Assembly: GCA_036936605.1 (NCBI GenBank) | Contig: JAUPFV010000002.1 | Span: 315,100,893 to 315,164,892 of the forward strand | Reading direction: 5' to 3' | Source: Limnanthes douglasii subsp. nivea | Lineage: Eukaryota > Streptophyta > Magnoliopsida > Brassicales > Limnanthaceae | DNA: 64,000 nt | In this document: positions 32,231-44,479 of the stretch, one piece after another | Layout: each line of letters opens with the position of its first letter | Position numbering within the stretch: the first letter of the stretch is position 1 | Translations under genes and position numbers: made by a program | Notes under the pieces: generated by a model | Told to the model about the DNA's origin: nothing | The model's database searches: none | Seen by the model: only the letters and a program-made list of their open reading frames with translations

Positions 32231-33238
32231 GGCTTTGGCTAAATTTTGTCCAAAATAATGTTAATGAGCCCCAATTGTTTATGAATTTTTTTAATTATTA
32301 GTCTTTTACCATTTTATCCTGTGACCAAGTAGAATCTTTTTTCTCTTTTAGTGCTTTTTGGGTACACTTAACCTAAAGATTAAAATCATAAAATTATCTC
32401 TCCCAATCTATTTTTTATACATAAAATTATACAAAATTCAAAAAAATTCAAAAACCTCTCAAAACTTAAAAAACCGTCAAACTTCCAAAAAATCTTTGAA
32501 AAAAGCTCATCTTATATTCGGATGAATATTGAAGAGAAAAACCTTGGTGAGGAGCATGGAACATAAAATAAATTACTTTTTCTAACAAATACGTTAAAAA
32601 ATATTCCATTTTTAAAGTTCTTCCCGATTTGGAAAGAACTGAACCCGTGTTCCCCGCCGGTTGAGAACAATCTGAAAAATAAAATATGTTCTCCGTCGGT
32701 TGACAAATTCTCACCCGACGGGAACCAAGAACATTTGCGCGAAAAAACCCCAATCCCAACACAAATCCAACATAAAAACTCTATTCTCACACAAATCCAA
32801 ACATCTAACATGAACATATGATTTCAAACACATAAATACACATAGATTTACCTATAATAACATCCTAAATAGCTTAAATCTACAAAAACCATTAAAAGCC
32901 AAAAAATAACAAAAAACTAAAGAAAATGGATTCTTACTCTTTTTCCTTGCCCATTTGCTGTTGTTTATTGGATTAGAGTACTCTTAAGTTGATGAAGAAC
33001 ACTTTCTTGTAAGCGAATCTTTGGTTTTGTGATTTTCGAATTTGAAAATTTACTGAATGATAGGGAAGAAGATAGAGTTTGGGGCTGTTTGGTTTTGGGG
33101 ATGGTTAGAATTTAGGGTTAGGACTTAGTAAATCAGCAGTGGATATTTTGGGTAAAAAGTTGGGGATGGTTAACTTTTGGATGTGGCTACTTAAATATGG
33201 GGTTGTTTATTATTTTGGGACCAAATTTAGCCAAACCC
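32231..33238 (-). mobile_element. internally deleted derivative of the 8.8-kb MULE, with exact 9-bp target duplication
   Basis: The 9-mer TAATATAAA flanks it exactly (32,222-32,230 and 33,239-33,247). The termini GGCTTTGGCTAAATTTTGTCC and, inverted, GGGTTTGGCTAAATTTGGTC form a good terminal inverted repeat (one base beyond the quoted core omitted for length). The left arm aligns with the right arm of the 2,080-10,894 element and vice versa, so it lies in opposite orientation. It keeps the PMD-type first exon and donor (ATGGGCAAGG..GTAAG, minus strand, 32,954 downwards) and a remnant of the GC array (CCCCGCCGGTTGA at 32,652). It has no transposase, so it would depend on one supplied in trans. 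Confidence 0.9.
32645..32725. repeat. remnant GC-rich array in the MULE derivative
   Basis: Three units, CCCCGCCGGTTGA, TCCGTCGGTTGA and CCCGACGGGA, spaced about 30-45 bp, the same type as arrays A-C. Confidence 0.75.
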
Positions 33239-33252
33239 TAATATAAAATATA

Positions 33253-33291
<39 letters not shown>

Positions 33292-33429
33292 TTAATTCGT
33301 CTTACTTAAGTAGAGATCTATCTACTTAACCAATTATATTATCCAATCAACTTAACTAAGCTATATATTTCAATAAACAAAAATGTATACAGCAAATAAG
33401 AAAATATATATCGCTTCATATTACAAAAC
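33239..33429. other. (TA)n tract and AT-rich spacer
   Basis: A (TA)n microsatellite at about 33,254-33,289 lies right of the MULE target duplication. The remainder could hold the 3' LTR remnant of the neighbouring copia element, but no LTR features are evident. Confidence 0.5.
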
Positions 33430-33439
33430 TATCATTAAA

Positions 33440-33720
33440 ATTAACAGTTCTCAATGTAGTGGTGTGGTTTGAAAAACTCAAGGTATTACTACTTTTGTAA
33501 GAGAATCTGCTACCATGGAGTTTGTACAGATATACTATGTACTTATTTTACGACTCTGAACTTTCTCTTTAATATGCAAGAATTTGATATCTATATATTT
33601 ATATTTAGATCAAATTTTTTATTGTTGGAATACTGAATTACATATTTGTTTTCATAATGCATCTTCCAAGGATTTTATATTCTTTTCGACAATATGTAGT
33701 CTATTGATAAAACTTTATAG
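33440..33720 (-). pseudogene. copia RNase H C-terminus, broken
   Basis: The minus-strand frames include KYKYIDIKFLHIKEKV and CTNSMVADSLTK, matching the usual SKHIDIKF and TNSMVADPLTKGL words at the end of copia pol. Confidence 0.6.
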
Positions 33721-34239
33721 TTATAATGCTGGGTTGGATGCCCCAAATCATGTAATAAATTCTACCTCCATAGTGGATGATGTCATTAGTTCATTTTATA
33801 CTTTTTATGTGGTGGAATTTATCCTTTATAAATAATGTTGTCTTGTTTTGCTTAGGAGAGATTAACATTATCTTGAGTACCTTCGTGTTCTAATTGGAAA
33901 ATATTTGTATCGTGCTTAAAACCCTCAAGTTAAACATCTGTGATTTTGAGTATTTTCATATTCCATCGATATTAAATGAACGACATTGGAGTCCAAGCAT
34001 CTGATACATGAGTATCTTCATTGCAAAATCCATAAATCTCTCTAAAAATTTCCTCAAAAAAAAATTGTTTTCTAAGTTCTCCATTCCACCCTTCCCTAAA
34101 CTCAACGTCCTCGAGGAACTTTGTTGTTCTTGTCTTAAAAATATTTTAAGTGGAAGGATCATATATTTTAAATACCATTGAATACTCATAATAACCGATG
34201 AAATAACATCTAATTGTCTTTGGGTCCTATTTTTTTCAT

Positions 34240-34776
34240 TCGGCTTATAAGACTTTGTTTCATATATACATCCTCATATATGCAGATGGTTTAAACTAAA
34301 CTTGCACCGAGTCTAAAGCTTATATGGGTTCCCTTGTATTCACTTTATTTAGAGTGTATAATGCCCATTTGATGGCCTTACCCATAGTGATATTAGTATA
34401 TTAGAATGGCTAGTTATACTTCTCATCATATTCTTACGCATATGGTTTCGCCTCTCTGATACTTCATTCATACCAAGTAACCCTAATAATGTATATTTAT
34501 GGACTATACCTCATTCATCTAGGTATTTAAAAAATAATCATTGACGTTGTTCACCCGAGCAAACATATCTAGCATAGTATTCACCACCACGATCAAATTT
34601 GTCGCACTTAATATTTTTACTAGTTAATTCTCATCTTCGGTCTTAAAAGCTATGAACTTGTGTAGGACTTCTGATTTCTCATAAAAATGTAGAGGTACCA
34701 TTATCGAGAGAAATCAACTATAAATGATATAAAGTATCGTTACCCATTCAGTGATTCTTTTGGGAGTGGTCTACAT
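34240..34776 (-). pseudogene. copia integrase core remnant
   Basis: Translation on the minus strand gives scattered integrase words with stops (RSNLIVVVNTMLDMFAR corresponding to a DRGGEYY-type region, then a diverged MNEVSERRN-like and MRSYTSL-like region). The call is weak alone but fits its place in the copia order. Confidence 0.5.
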
Positions 34777-35779
34777 CATAGTTGTCAGTGGCGTGCGGTG
34801 GTCCTTGGCGAAGAGGGCTAAAACAGCCACAGCGGCGAAGCGAGCGGCTAGGCGATGACTACATGACATGCGACGATCACTTACTTGAATAATATTTTTA
34901 TAGCACATAACTGTAATTTAAATATTACTGTTTAGACATTTAAACTAACAATAATAACTTAAACATCCAATTACATTAATGTTTGGAACATCTAAGTCAA
35001 ATGACAAACATAAAGACTAAAAGATCCAATTATAAAACATCAAATTACATAATTCTGAAAACATCTGAGTCAAATAACAAACATAGACTAAATGACATCA
35101 TCGTCCGAGACAACATCTTCATACCTCTCATCTCCACCATGTTCTCCATTTATATCCCATAATGGAGTATCATCGTTTTTGGAGTCTTCATCAACAAACC
35201 TTCGGTCTCTTATACGATCTGCTGAACACGATGGATTCTTAAATCGAAGATTGTAGTCTACTTATCAACTTCAATAGTTTCAACATCAACTTCTTCCAAA
35301 ATATCTTCATCAACACCATTGTCAAAGATAGCACTATTAGAAGCTATATGTTCAGGTTCACCGATCAACCACTCATTACTTTCATCAATATCACTCAAAG
35401 CAATTGCATCGATTTTTCCACGCAATTGATGACGTCGCTCCAATGCTCTATTGTACTTTATATACACCAAATCATTCAAGTGATGTTGGGCAAGCCATGC
35501 CGAGTGCTTTAGTGTAGATGCTTGGAGAAGAAAGAAAGAAGGGTAATTGAGACACAAGTCTCTTAGTTTTAGGTTTTTAGTTCAAAATATATATACATGT
35601 ATCGGACTTAGTGTGTCACACCATGGTGAGTGCCTCGCCACAAAATTTATGACACACCACGGTCGCCATGACGAGTGCCACGCTAAGGGTCTCGTCATGC
35701 CCCAGCCTGAGGCGATGAGGCCTCACCTCGCCTCGCCACACCACCACGATGGTCGCCACAACGCCACGCCACGACTATG
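34777..35779 (-). mobile_element. hAT-superfamily deletion derivative, 1.0 kb, exact 8-bp target duplication
   Basis: The 8-mer GTCTACAT flanks it exactly (34,769-34,776 and 35,780-35,787). The ends CATAGTTGTCAGTGGCG and, inverted, CATAGTCGTGGCGTGGCG start with the CATAG terminus common in plant hAT elements. Both subterminal regions are rich in GGCG/CGCC words. It contains the C-terminal end of a hAT transposase on the minus strand. It inserted into the older copia element. Confidence 0.88.
35258..35557 (-). pseudogene. hAT transposase C-terminal remnant
   Basis: The frame includes AWLAQHHLNDLVYIKYNRAL and IALSDIDESNEWL, which match the region after the dimerisation domain in plant hAT transposases (HRLNDLVFVQYN and DPIxLxDIDExxEW types). 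The upstream catalytic part is missing. It explains why the element is non-autonomous. Confidence 0.75.
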
Positions 35780-35807
35780 GTCTACATATATCGCTATGTA
35801 TAAATTC

Positions 35808-36020
35808 TTAGAATTCTTTCGTTCTATGTCCACCCATCCATTTCAATTTGGTGTGTTTTCTAGTTGATACATTCGATACCGTTACCAAACGTTGAAAATC
35901 AAGTGGGTTTAATAAACCTTCAACAATAATCTTATTCATCATTACTTTAAAGATATCATATAAGAGTTTGTGCCAAAGATCTGCTGAATTTTCAATTTTC
36001 TTAATCTTTTTATCATTCAT
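35808..36020 (-). pseudogene. copia GAG-pre-integrase remnant
   Basis: It contains SADLWHKLLYDIFK and VEGLLNPLDFQRL, equivalent to the ADLWHKRLGHIS word preceding copia integrase. Confidence 0.65.
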
Positions 36021-36472
36021 TTACCTGGTACTTAGTATAAAATTATTGTATGAGAGTTAACTGATTGTTTCAAAACATGTATGAATAATAAAATTTTCTA
36101 AACCAAAAAAGTAAATTAGAATCTATATGAAACAAGGTAAAAACAAAAAATATCTTCCAAAAATATTTATGTTCACTGGATAATTTCAAATAAAAATAAA
36201 AAATTGCAAGAACCATAGATGAGCCCTCCTCTATTTTATAAATAGATCTTTTACCATTATTGAGGCTTCAACTCCTTAATGTATCCTCAAAATAAATATA
36301 AATATGAGTGATTGCATGTATATTAATCCATTAAGTATTTCTTGCAATTGAAATAATATTAACTTATGAACAAACCAAAGTATTGAGATTATCTTTTTTG
36401 CTTTAATGTAAATCTTGTATTTTCATGATCTTTTTAAAAATAATTTTATTTTTGAATACAAAACATTGATCA

Positions 36473-36835
36473 TCATATGACTTCTTTTGTTTGTTTGCCC
36501 CTAAACCAAATAATTTCCATCAAACTTTCTTTTTTATATGCCCTCTTATTAAAGCTCACCATATATACCTCACTAGATTTATTCTTTAGTTTTTCATCTT
36601 CTTGTGCATCATGAAAAATCAATTCACTTATTGTCCATTTCTCATGTATAGAATGATAACTAAAATGAAAATGCTTATACATAATAGGAGTTGATTGAAA
36701 AACAAATATAACCACACATTCTTCAAGGAGATGAATCTTAATAGCCGTTAACTTAGTGACAATCAATGAAATCTCAATGATATGCTCATTTATGGTCTCT
36801 TTGTCCTTACACTTAATAGTAGAGATTTGATTCAT
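36473..36835 (-). pseudogene. copia gag (UBN2-type) remnant
   Basis: The frame reads CKDKETINEHIIEISLIVTK, LTAIKIHLLEECVVIFVFQS and EKWTISELIFHDAQEDEKLK, a standard UBN2 gag core. N- and C-terminal parts are missing or out of frame. Confidence 0.8.
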
Positions 36836-37000
36836 TAACCTTTGGATCTCTACATTTTAATTTTTAGTAGATATTTTCTCAACCTTTGTGAGAAATTCAT
36901 TAACAACGGTGATATTTGTTAGAATAGCCCCGTGAAATGTTATAAGTATATTATTTTGCATTAAGGCCAAACACAACCTATTGAACTTCTCTCATGCCTC

Positions 37001-38161
37001 TAATTATTATGTCTTTTTATTAGTGTTGACTTCAGTAAAAGGTATGAGTTTTGGTACCATTAATGTTTAATCGTCATCGTGACACTTAAGATATAATTTC
37101 ATTTCCTCTTTTCACTAGTATAAAGATGACCCGACTAACATGGAAGGTTTCTTACCCATTAAGTTTTATACAACACCAATTACTACAGAACAAGATTCAC
37201 ACTCCTTTGACATGTATTTTTATATATAGTGTCTAAAACATGAAATATTACATGTCAAGCACAACATACATAACTAGTAAGATATTTTTCGAAAAACTTA
37301 TCAACATGCATTTTATCAGTTTGAGAAAATCATAATTGATCTATTTTTAATTGAAGTAATTATAAATCTTCATTTAAGTTGATTTATTTATTTCAATTAA
37401 AACCTTAATGATCAATTCACATATGATAATCTCTCGTTCATATTTAATTATGACAAACATTGACCTTCTTTTGAGCCAGCATTTCATTTTTATAGCGGTA
37501 AGCAAGGTCTTTGTCGCGTTGAAGCAGCATGTTTGTCGCGGTACAACAGGGATTATCGCACAAAACGGCCATTAATAGTACTTTATCATGGCAACATCAG
37601 AGTTTTCCGTAGAGAACTTATATTATCTTGATTTTTTCACTCGCTTTATGGTTTGCTTTGCCTTAAAATTTCTTTTTTCTAATAGTAAGGAAACTTAAAT
37701 TTGAGTGAAACCAACTAATTTTTTCATAAAATTGAAACTTTAAACACCGAAAATATGAAATCCTAAACATGTTTACTCTAAACAAATCAATCAATACATG
37801 TTTTTAATCTTAAATCCATACCATAATCGAATCATATACCAAACAATTCCCAACAACGTGGATTCTTAATTGGAGTTTAAAATAATATGCTAATAAATTA
37901 ATCGTACATACAATCATTACAAATCTATTTTGAAGGAATTGGATCTGCTATGTCCCTCAATTAGCCTATGTTTTAATATAAAAAAATCAATATTTTTAAT
38001 TCGTTGATTAAACTACTAGAATTATGAAAGAACTTACTTGTGATATTAGACGGTCTAGTAATTATGTGTTCTAACAGTGAATTTCTCGTTGATCTTCTAT
38101 GCTTGTTTCCTTTAGTCATTTTTCTCTATTTGATTCTTCAATCTTCATAATTTATCTTAAT
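37001..38161. other. spacer left of the outer gypsy element
   Basis: AT-rich; probably includes the 5' region of the decayed copia element. Around 37,490-37,565, GTCTTTGTCGCG and GTTTGTCGCGGTACAACAGG give a small GC-richer island. No gene is supported. Confidence 0.5.
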
Positions 38162-38452
38162 TGATAAGGAAATAGAAGTTCATGGACTAAAATGTAAACA
38201 ATAAAAGGTTTAGTGACAAATTGAAAGGTTAAAGGAGCGATTTTGATTATATATCTTTATTAAGGACTAAGTGTAATTTATCATTCTATGTAACTTACAA
38301 TTATGAGCTAAGTTCCTGCGCCTCTATATAAAGGCCATGGCTAAACTAATAAAGGGGTTGCACTTCTGACTTTACTCTCTCTCAAGTATTTTTCTCACTA
38401 AAACACTCATATTATTGTTTACCAAAGTGACTTCTAATAATTAAACCAACCA
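38162..38452 (+). repeat. 5' LTR of the outer gypsy element
   Basis: 291 bp from TGATAAGGAAATAG to ..CCAACCA. It includes CTATATAAAGGCC (38,334-38,346), a TATA box. It matches the 3' LTR at 58,794-59,055 with roughly 7% substitutions over the first 130 bp by eye, plus a block around the TATA box missing from the other copy. Confidence 0.88.
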
Positions 38453-38480
38453 AATTGGCGACTCCACTAGGGATAACTGG
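38453..38480 (+). promoter_or_regulatory. primer-binding site of the outer gypsy element
   Basis: AATTGGCGACTCCACTAGGG directly follows the LTR. The inner element has AATTGGCGACCACAG in the same place. TGGCGACTCC-type sites are typical of Tat/Ogre-lineage elements. Confidence 0.75.
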
Positions 38481-38543
38481 CAATCAGTGTATTTTCTTCT
38501 AGTTTGAATTTTGTTAATCCTGAATAATAATTGAAATCTTGCA

Positions 38544-40240
38544 ATGAATCCTAAAAATAATCCATTAGTTCGATTAGCAATTAATACAGTAAGAGAAGAT
38601 TTACAGAGGAATGAAAAAAGACCAAAAGAATATGTTCCGATTGAAGCTCAGTCTGAGATAGAAATACGTATGAATCAGCTCTTAGATAAAATAAACACAC
38701 TAAATGAGAAATACGAGCAAAGAGAGCAGGAAATTCACTCGGCGGAGCTTAAATCCGAAGTGAGACAAGTAGATGAGAAAACTGGAATTGGAAACTAGTC
38801 TGATCGATCTTGCACTGATCGACAGATTAGTAATAAGGAGAAGAAGGCGCACTTTGAATCTCTAAAAAAGTGTTATTCTTCTTGAAAGGGAAAGAAAGAC
38901 AAACAAAAATGTGTCACATTCAGTGACGAGGAGGTTGAGAGCTCTGTCTCAGGATTTTTAAGGTATAGGAGCTCTTTGAAAAGGAAAATAGAATAGCCCC
39001 AAAAATATAAAAAGGAACACTGATCTAGAAAGGACAATGTTCCTCGTTTCTTGAGGGAATATATTTGTTGTGAGGGGAACACATCGAATCAGTATGCGGT
39101 TACTGATCGAAATTTGTATGCAGTCATTGGAGCTGGGGATCTGTACGTGTCGGGTGTTGATTGGAGGAACCCTTCGTTGACAAATGAAATTTGATTTATA
39201 ACGCTTTCGAAGCGTTTTGATATTGCTAAGGTTGAAAATATTGATGGGATGCAGGATCCAGAAGATCACATCTAACAATTCAAGAATTACATGATGAACT
39301 TTGAAGATAACGACAGGCTGGTGTGTCGTGTTTTTTCATAAACTTTTAAAAGAACAACATTAAAGTTGTATAATCAGATTCTGAGGGGATCTATTTCAAA
39401 TTTCAGGGATTTCTATACTGTTTTTCAAAGACAGTTTGTTGGAAGCAAAGATATGAGAGCAAATGGAGATACGATTATCCAATGCAAACAAGTTGTTGGA
39501 GAAAAGGTTAAGGACTATACAAAGAGGTTTGTTCTGACAAAGCAAGCTTGGATAACAGCGAAGAGGGTGTGGCGATGGCAGCTTTTTGTCAAGGGTTACT
39601 GCCATGGGATCTGGCTGATGAGACGACTAAAAGAAGGGCTCTAACTTTTGGAGCATTAATGGCTCAGGTAGAAGATCAGATCAAAGTTGAAGAGTCAACT
39701 AGGGTCCGAGGTGGGCCAGTTAATGTTCTAAAAAATTCAGGTCATGTGACCAATAAACAGGGGAAATTTTCAAATGGTAATCAACAGGCGCGTTCGAGGA
39801 ATAATAATTTTCCACCTCGAACTGTGGGATATTCAAATCAAGCCTCATCCTACAATTACAATAGAACGAGGCCGAATTAATGGATTAGGCCTCATTATTA
39901 TGCAGACTTAACAAAAAGTGTAACTGCAATTTTTAACAAAAACAAGAGCTTCATAAATTTCAGGTTGCCAGCTCCAATTAACAGGCCAAGAGATGAGCTG
40001 AATAATATGTATTGCAGATATCATGAAGACATTGGTCATGATACCAATGATTGTATTGCATTGAAAAAAGTAGTTCAAATTCTGATTGAAAATGGAAATC
40101 TCTTGACTTATGTAAATTCACAAGGAAACGCGTCGAAAACTCCTACATCGAATTCACGTCCGACTAATCCAAGTGCGCCAGTTGAGAATTTGATGATTCT
40201 AGATTCAAAGGCTGATGAGTTCGATGCTGCTTTGGAGTAA
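38544..40240 (+). pseudogene. outer gypsy gag, broken
   Basis: The N-terminal piece (38,544-38,798, ATG at 38,544) is helical and charged (EIEIRMNQLLDKINTLNEKY). The capsid region at about 39,230-39,880 includes RGSISNFRDFYTVFQRQFVG, RANGDTIIQCKQ and a switch of frame near 39,550. The knuckle region (39,965-40,240) has YCRYHEDIGHDTNDC. Stops and frame changes separate the pieces. It would form the virus-like particle shell. Confidence 0.8.
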
Positions 40241-40489
40241 TTGGATAAGGATCGAGATAGGTTGATTCTAATGGCTGTTGAAGAGCCAGTAAAGAAAGGA
40301 CATGTGCAAAGTTTGTGTGAATTTTTGATTCGTTGGCTATTTTTGGAAGCGATTCAATGACTGGTACAACTAACAGTTCGAGGACGAGACATGTTGTCAA
40401 TTTGAGAACTCAGCTTGAGGGGAGGATGTCCACTCATTTGTATGGCAAAAAGGACATCCCTTTTATTCTGTTCGATGAGGATGATTTGT

Positions 40490-40980
40490 GAGGTACTAAG
40501 GGGCTGCATGAGGACGCGGTGGTTATTGGAGCTGAGGTTGTCGGTGATGAAATTAGACACGTGCTCATAGATACCGGCAGTTCTGTAAATGTTCTTTTCA
40601 AAAAAACATATGACAGGATACGTAATCCTCATTGGATTTCTCAATCGGAGCGGACGATTATTTGATTCACTGGTGTGACAGCACGGTTGATAGGGGAATT
40701 CTAGGGGGAGGTAAGCTTAGGAAATGGACCTTTTAGGAAGAAAGTTCAAGTGCTCTTTATGGCGGTGGACTGTCCCACGAGTTACAACGCTATTTTTGGA
40801 AGATATTGGCTGTCCAGAATGTATGGGGTTGTGTCGAAAGTGCATCAATTTTTTAAATATGTGGTAGGGGATCGTGTGGGGGTCGTTCGAAGCGACCAGA
40901 AAGTTGCAAGAGAGTGTTATACCACTACACTTCGGATCAGAGGATCCAGCAGTGGAGACCTGATGAATGAATAACAGTCA
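40490..40980 (+). pseudogene. outer gypsy aspartic protease, broken
   Basis: The catalytic triplet appears as DTGSSVNVLF near 40,569. It is followed by the flap-side words FMAVDCPTSYNAIFGRYWLS and VGVVRSDQKVARECY (40,750-40,974). Two stops interrupt the middle. The same arrangement is in the inner element. Confidence 0.78.
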
Positions 40981-41159
40981 GAGGGGTTGACCTCGGATTT
41001 TGATGAAAGGGTTGATGATCCGAGGGAAACCCCAGGGTCTTTGACCGGTAAGTGAAGAAATTGAGAAGTATATTTTTTCTGAAGGAAGAGTACTTCGAAT
41101 AAGAACCTTACTGACCCCAGTTCTAAGTAAAAAACTGCTAGAATTTTTGTCATTTAACT

Positions 41160-43133
41160 TAGACGTTTTCGCTTGGAAAATGAGGATGTGACAGGGGTGC
41201 CGATCAAAGTAATTTGCCATCGTTTAGCTGTTGATCCAAAGGTGAAGTCGGTAATTCAAATAAAAAGGGCATTTTCAGCAGAGAAATCAGAAGCAATAGT
41301 TTCCGAAGTGAATCGTTTATCCAGGGTCGGACATATAAGGGAGTCACAATATCCCTTATTGACGGCGAATCCAGTAGTGGTAAAAAAAAGAATGGAAAAT
41401 GGAGAATGTGTGTGAAATTTACAGACTTAAATCGAGTCTGTCCTAAAGATCCATTTCTTGTTCCTCGAATAGATTAAATGATTGATTCCACTTCGGGAAA
41501 TAAAATATTAACTTCCATGGATGCTTTCGCAGGATACAATCAGATCCAGATGGATCCGAAGGACCAAAAATGTATGACCTTCATAATTGACAAAGGATTG
41601 CATTGTTATAAAGTTATGCCTTTTGGTATGAAAACGCTGGAGCTACTTATTAAAGGTTGATGAATAAAGCATTTTCCACTCATATCGGAAGAAAAATAGA
41701 GGTGTATATTGATGATATTGTGGTAAAAAACTTGATGGATGATGTACATCTGGAGGATTTAGAGGAAACATTTTTTAATCTAAGGGAAATCAGGCTAAAG
41801 CTTAATCTTAAAAAGTGCATCTTCGAAGTTCGATCAGGGAAGTTCTTGGGTTATATTATCAGTGAAAGAGGAATATAAGCTGACCTAGAACAGTTGAAAG
41901 CTGTAATAGCAATGAATTCACCTTGACCTGTTAAAGAAGTGCAAATTTTGACAGGAAGGTTACCAGCGCTTAATAGATTTATTTCTAGATATTCTGCAAA
42001 TGTTTTCATTTCTTTTAAGTGTTACGAGGGCCAAATAGATTTGAATGGACATCGGATTGTGAAGCGGTGTTTACAAGCATAAAGAACTTGTTATCATCAC
42101 CATAAATTTTGTCAAAACCTTGAAATGGAGAAAAACTTTTTTTATACATTGTGGTATCGAATTTTGCACTAAACGCAGTATTGATAAGTAAATATTCAGG
42201 AATTCTGAAGCCAATGTATTATATCAGTAAAAGTTTGGTGGTAGCAGAAAAGAGGTATTGAAGCTTGAGAAATTAGCATTAGCGTTGGTGATTGCTGCTA
42301 GGAAAATGCGCCCTTACTTCCAAGCTCATACCATCGAAGTCCGAACTTCATTCTCTTTAAAAAATGTTTTGCAACATCCTGATATTTCGGGTAGGATGAC
42401 CAAGTGGTCAGTAGAGTTAGGAGATTATGATATCTTGTTCACACCTTGAACTATAATCAAATCTCAAGTGTTGGCGGATTTTTTTGTTGAATTTCATTCA
42501 AGTAGATCGGATATATAAGAAAGTCAGGATGTAGTACCAGCAAGTTTGATGTGGGTTGTTCGAATAGATGGAGGATTTAGTATTTCGGGTTGCAGCGCTG
42601 TAGTTCAGTTAATTGCTCTATCTCGAGAAACGATGCTTCAGTCCATCAAATTTTGTTTTTACGCCTCTAGTAACGAAGCTGAATACGAAGATGCTTTAGC
42701 TGTTTTGAGGCTCGCAAAAATTTATGGAGCAACTTCAGTGTGCTTAGAGACAGATTCTCAGTTAGTAGCAAATCAAGTATCTGGAAATTTTGAGGCAAAA
42801 AAGGATCGTTTAATTTTGTATCTTCGGGAGCTTCAGAACTTAATGTTACTATTTGATCATGTTGTTGTGGAACATATTAGTCTAAGAAGTAACATGGTGG
42901 CTGATTCGCTAGCAAATATTGCTTACAAGGAGGAACATCCTTGGATTTTGTTACAAGAAAGTCCATCGATTATGACCCAGTCAGACCAGTGTGAATATAT
43001 AGAGGGATTTTTCGTCACTCTAGATGTAGTCAGAGGCAATTGGAGAACTGATATTCGAAATTTTTTGATTCAAGGAACATTGCCATACGATACGAAGTTG
43101 GCCAAAAAATTGAGGGGTAAAGCTTTTGGATAA
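41160..43133 (+). pseudogene. outer gypsy RT, RNase H and second (archaeal-type) RNase H, broken
   Basis: RT pieces: EVNRLSRVGHIRESQYPLLT, FAGYNQIQMDPKDQKCMTF, YKVMPFGMK and the catalytic VYIDDIVVK (about 41,703). RNase H: LALALVIAARKMRPYF and MTKWSVELGDYDILF. The second RNase H (42,546-43,133) reads WVVRIDGGFS, SNEAEYEDALAVLRLAK, LETDSQLVANQV and MVADSLANIA, with acidic residues in place. Many stops, e.g. near 41,660, and frame changes. The double RNase H supports the Tat lineage. Confidence 0.85.
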
Positions 43134-43219
43134 ATAGTTTTGGATGGAATCTTGTATAAGAAGGCATTGAGTAGGATATTATTACGGTGTTTAGATAGGC
43201 AAGAATAACATGAGGTATT

Positions 43220-44250
43220 ATCAGAGTCGCATGATGGAGAAGGGTCAGCTTATTGCGAGTTTAAAGCTCCATCTCGTCGAGTTTTACTTACAGGGTTTTA
43301 TTGGCCTTCAATCATGAACGATGCCAAAAATTTGGTTTGAAGCTTTGATACTTGTAAAAGGTTTGCTAATTCTATACACAAATCGGCAGTTCTACTTATG
43401 TCTATTACCGAGGCCAAACCATTTGATAGATGGGGGATTGATTTAGTGAGGCCTTTGTTGATGGCATCTGGGGGACGACAAATGATAATTGTAGCGGTAG
43501 AATATTTTACAAAGTGAGCAGAAGCAGAACCACTATCTGGAACAAAAGCAAAAGATGTAATCAAATTCATTATAAACAATATTTGTTGCTGCTTTGGAGT
43601 ACCTCGTAGAATTACTACGGATAATGGCCCTTAGTTTAATAATAAAGAAATGATTTCATTTTGCGCATCGAAGGGAATTCACCAATGTTTTACAACACCC
43701 TTTCATCCCCAAGCCAATGGAAAAGTCGAGGTGACGAACATAACTATTTTAGATGGGTTGAAGAAAAATTTGACTGGGGCAACATGGAAATGGCCAAATT
43801 ATTTGCAAGAAGTATTTTGGTCTTATCGAACAACTCCTAGGGAAGCTAGTAAAGAAACTCATTTTTCTTTAGCATATGGAATGGATGGTGTTAGCTCTAT
43901 GGAATCTACGATGTCATATTTTAGAATAAATCAATATTCTGAAACATCTAATGGCGAAGCTAAAAGAGCAAATTTTAACTTGATTGATGAAAAACGACTT
44001 TGAGCTCATTTGAACGTAATCCTTTATCGAACTCTTATGAGGAACAGATACAATTCGAGGGTGAAAAGACGGGAGTTTAAAGCAGGTGATAAAGTGTTGA
44101 GGAAATTATTTGTGCATACCAAGGAGAAGAGCCTCGGAAACATGGCCCCGAATTGGGAAAGACCTTTGTGGTTGTTGAAACAATAAAGCGAGGGTCTTAT
44201 CGGATTTCCGATATTCATGATAGGATGCTTTAACTCTCGTGGAATATACA
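43220..44250 (+). pseudogene. outer gypsy integrase, broken
   Basis: The zinc-finger end and core are visible in frames with stops: FDRWGIDLVRPL, RITTDNGP, HPQANGKVEVTN (D, D, E positions), then KNLTGATWKWPNYLQEVFWS and LAYGMDGVSSMESTM. A conserved plant gypsy tail word follows at about 44,320-44,372 (GGTTTTAATGAGGCG). No chromodomain is seen, as expected for Tat. Confidence 0.83.
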
Positions 44251-44479
44251 GCATCTGAAGTTATACTATGAGTACTTATATTGTATTTTGAATTCGATTC
44301 TTTTGGTTGAATAATGCACTCTTTTCTACCCTGTTGGCCCAATAAGGTTTTAATGAGGCGCTATGTATATATTCAACATTATCAATAAAATGCATTTTTG
44401 GTCAATGGTTGTTTACAAGTGTTTATTTAAACTATTTTGATAACTTATCAAATACTGATCATCTTTGAGGTTGATCAAG

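Larger units (their letters stand above)
33430..37000 (-). mobile_element. second Ty1/copia retrotransposon, heavily decayed, split by a hAT insertion
   Basis: On the minus strand, gag (36,835-36,473), GAG-pre-integrase (36,020-35,808), integrase remnants (34,770-34,240) and the RNase H end (about 33,720-33,440) appear in copia order. The hAT derivative at 34,777-35,779 sits between pre-integrase and the integrase core. No LTRs were identified. All frames are broken. Confidence 0.7.
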
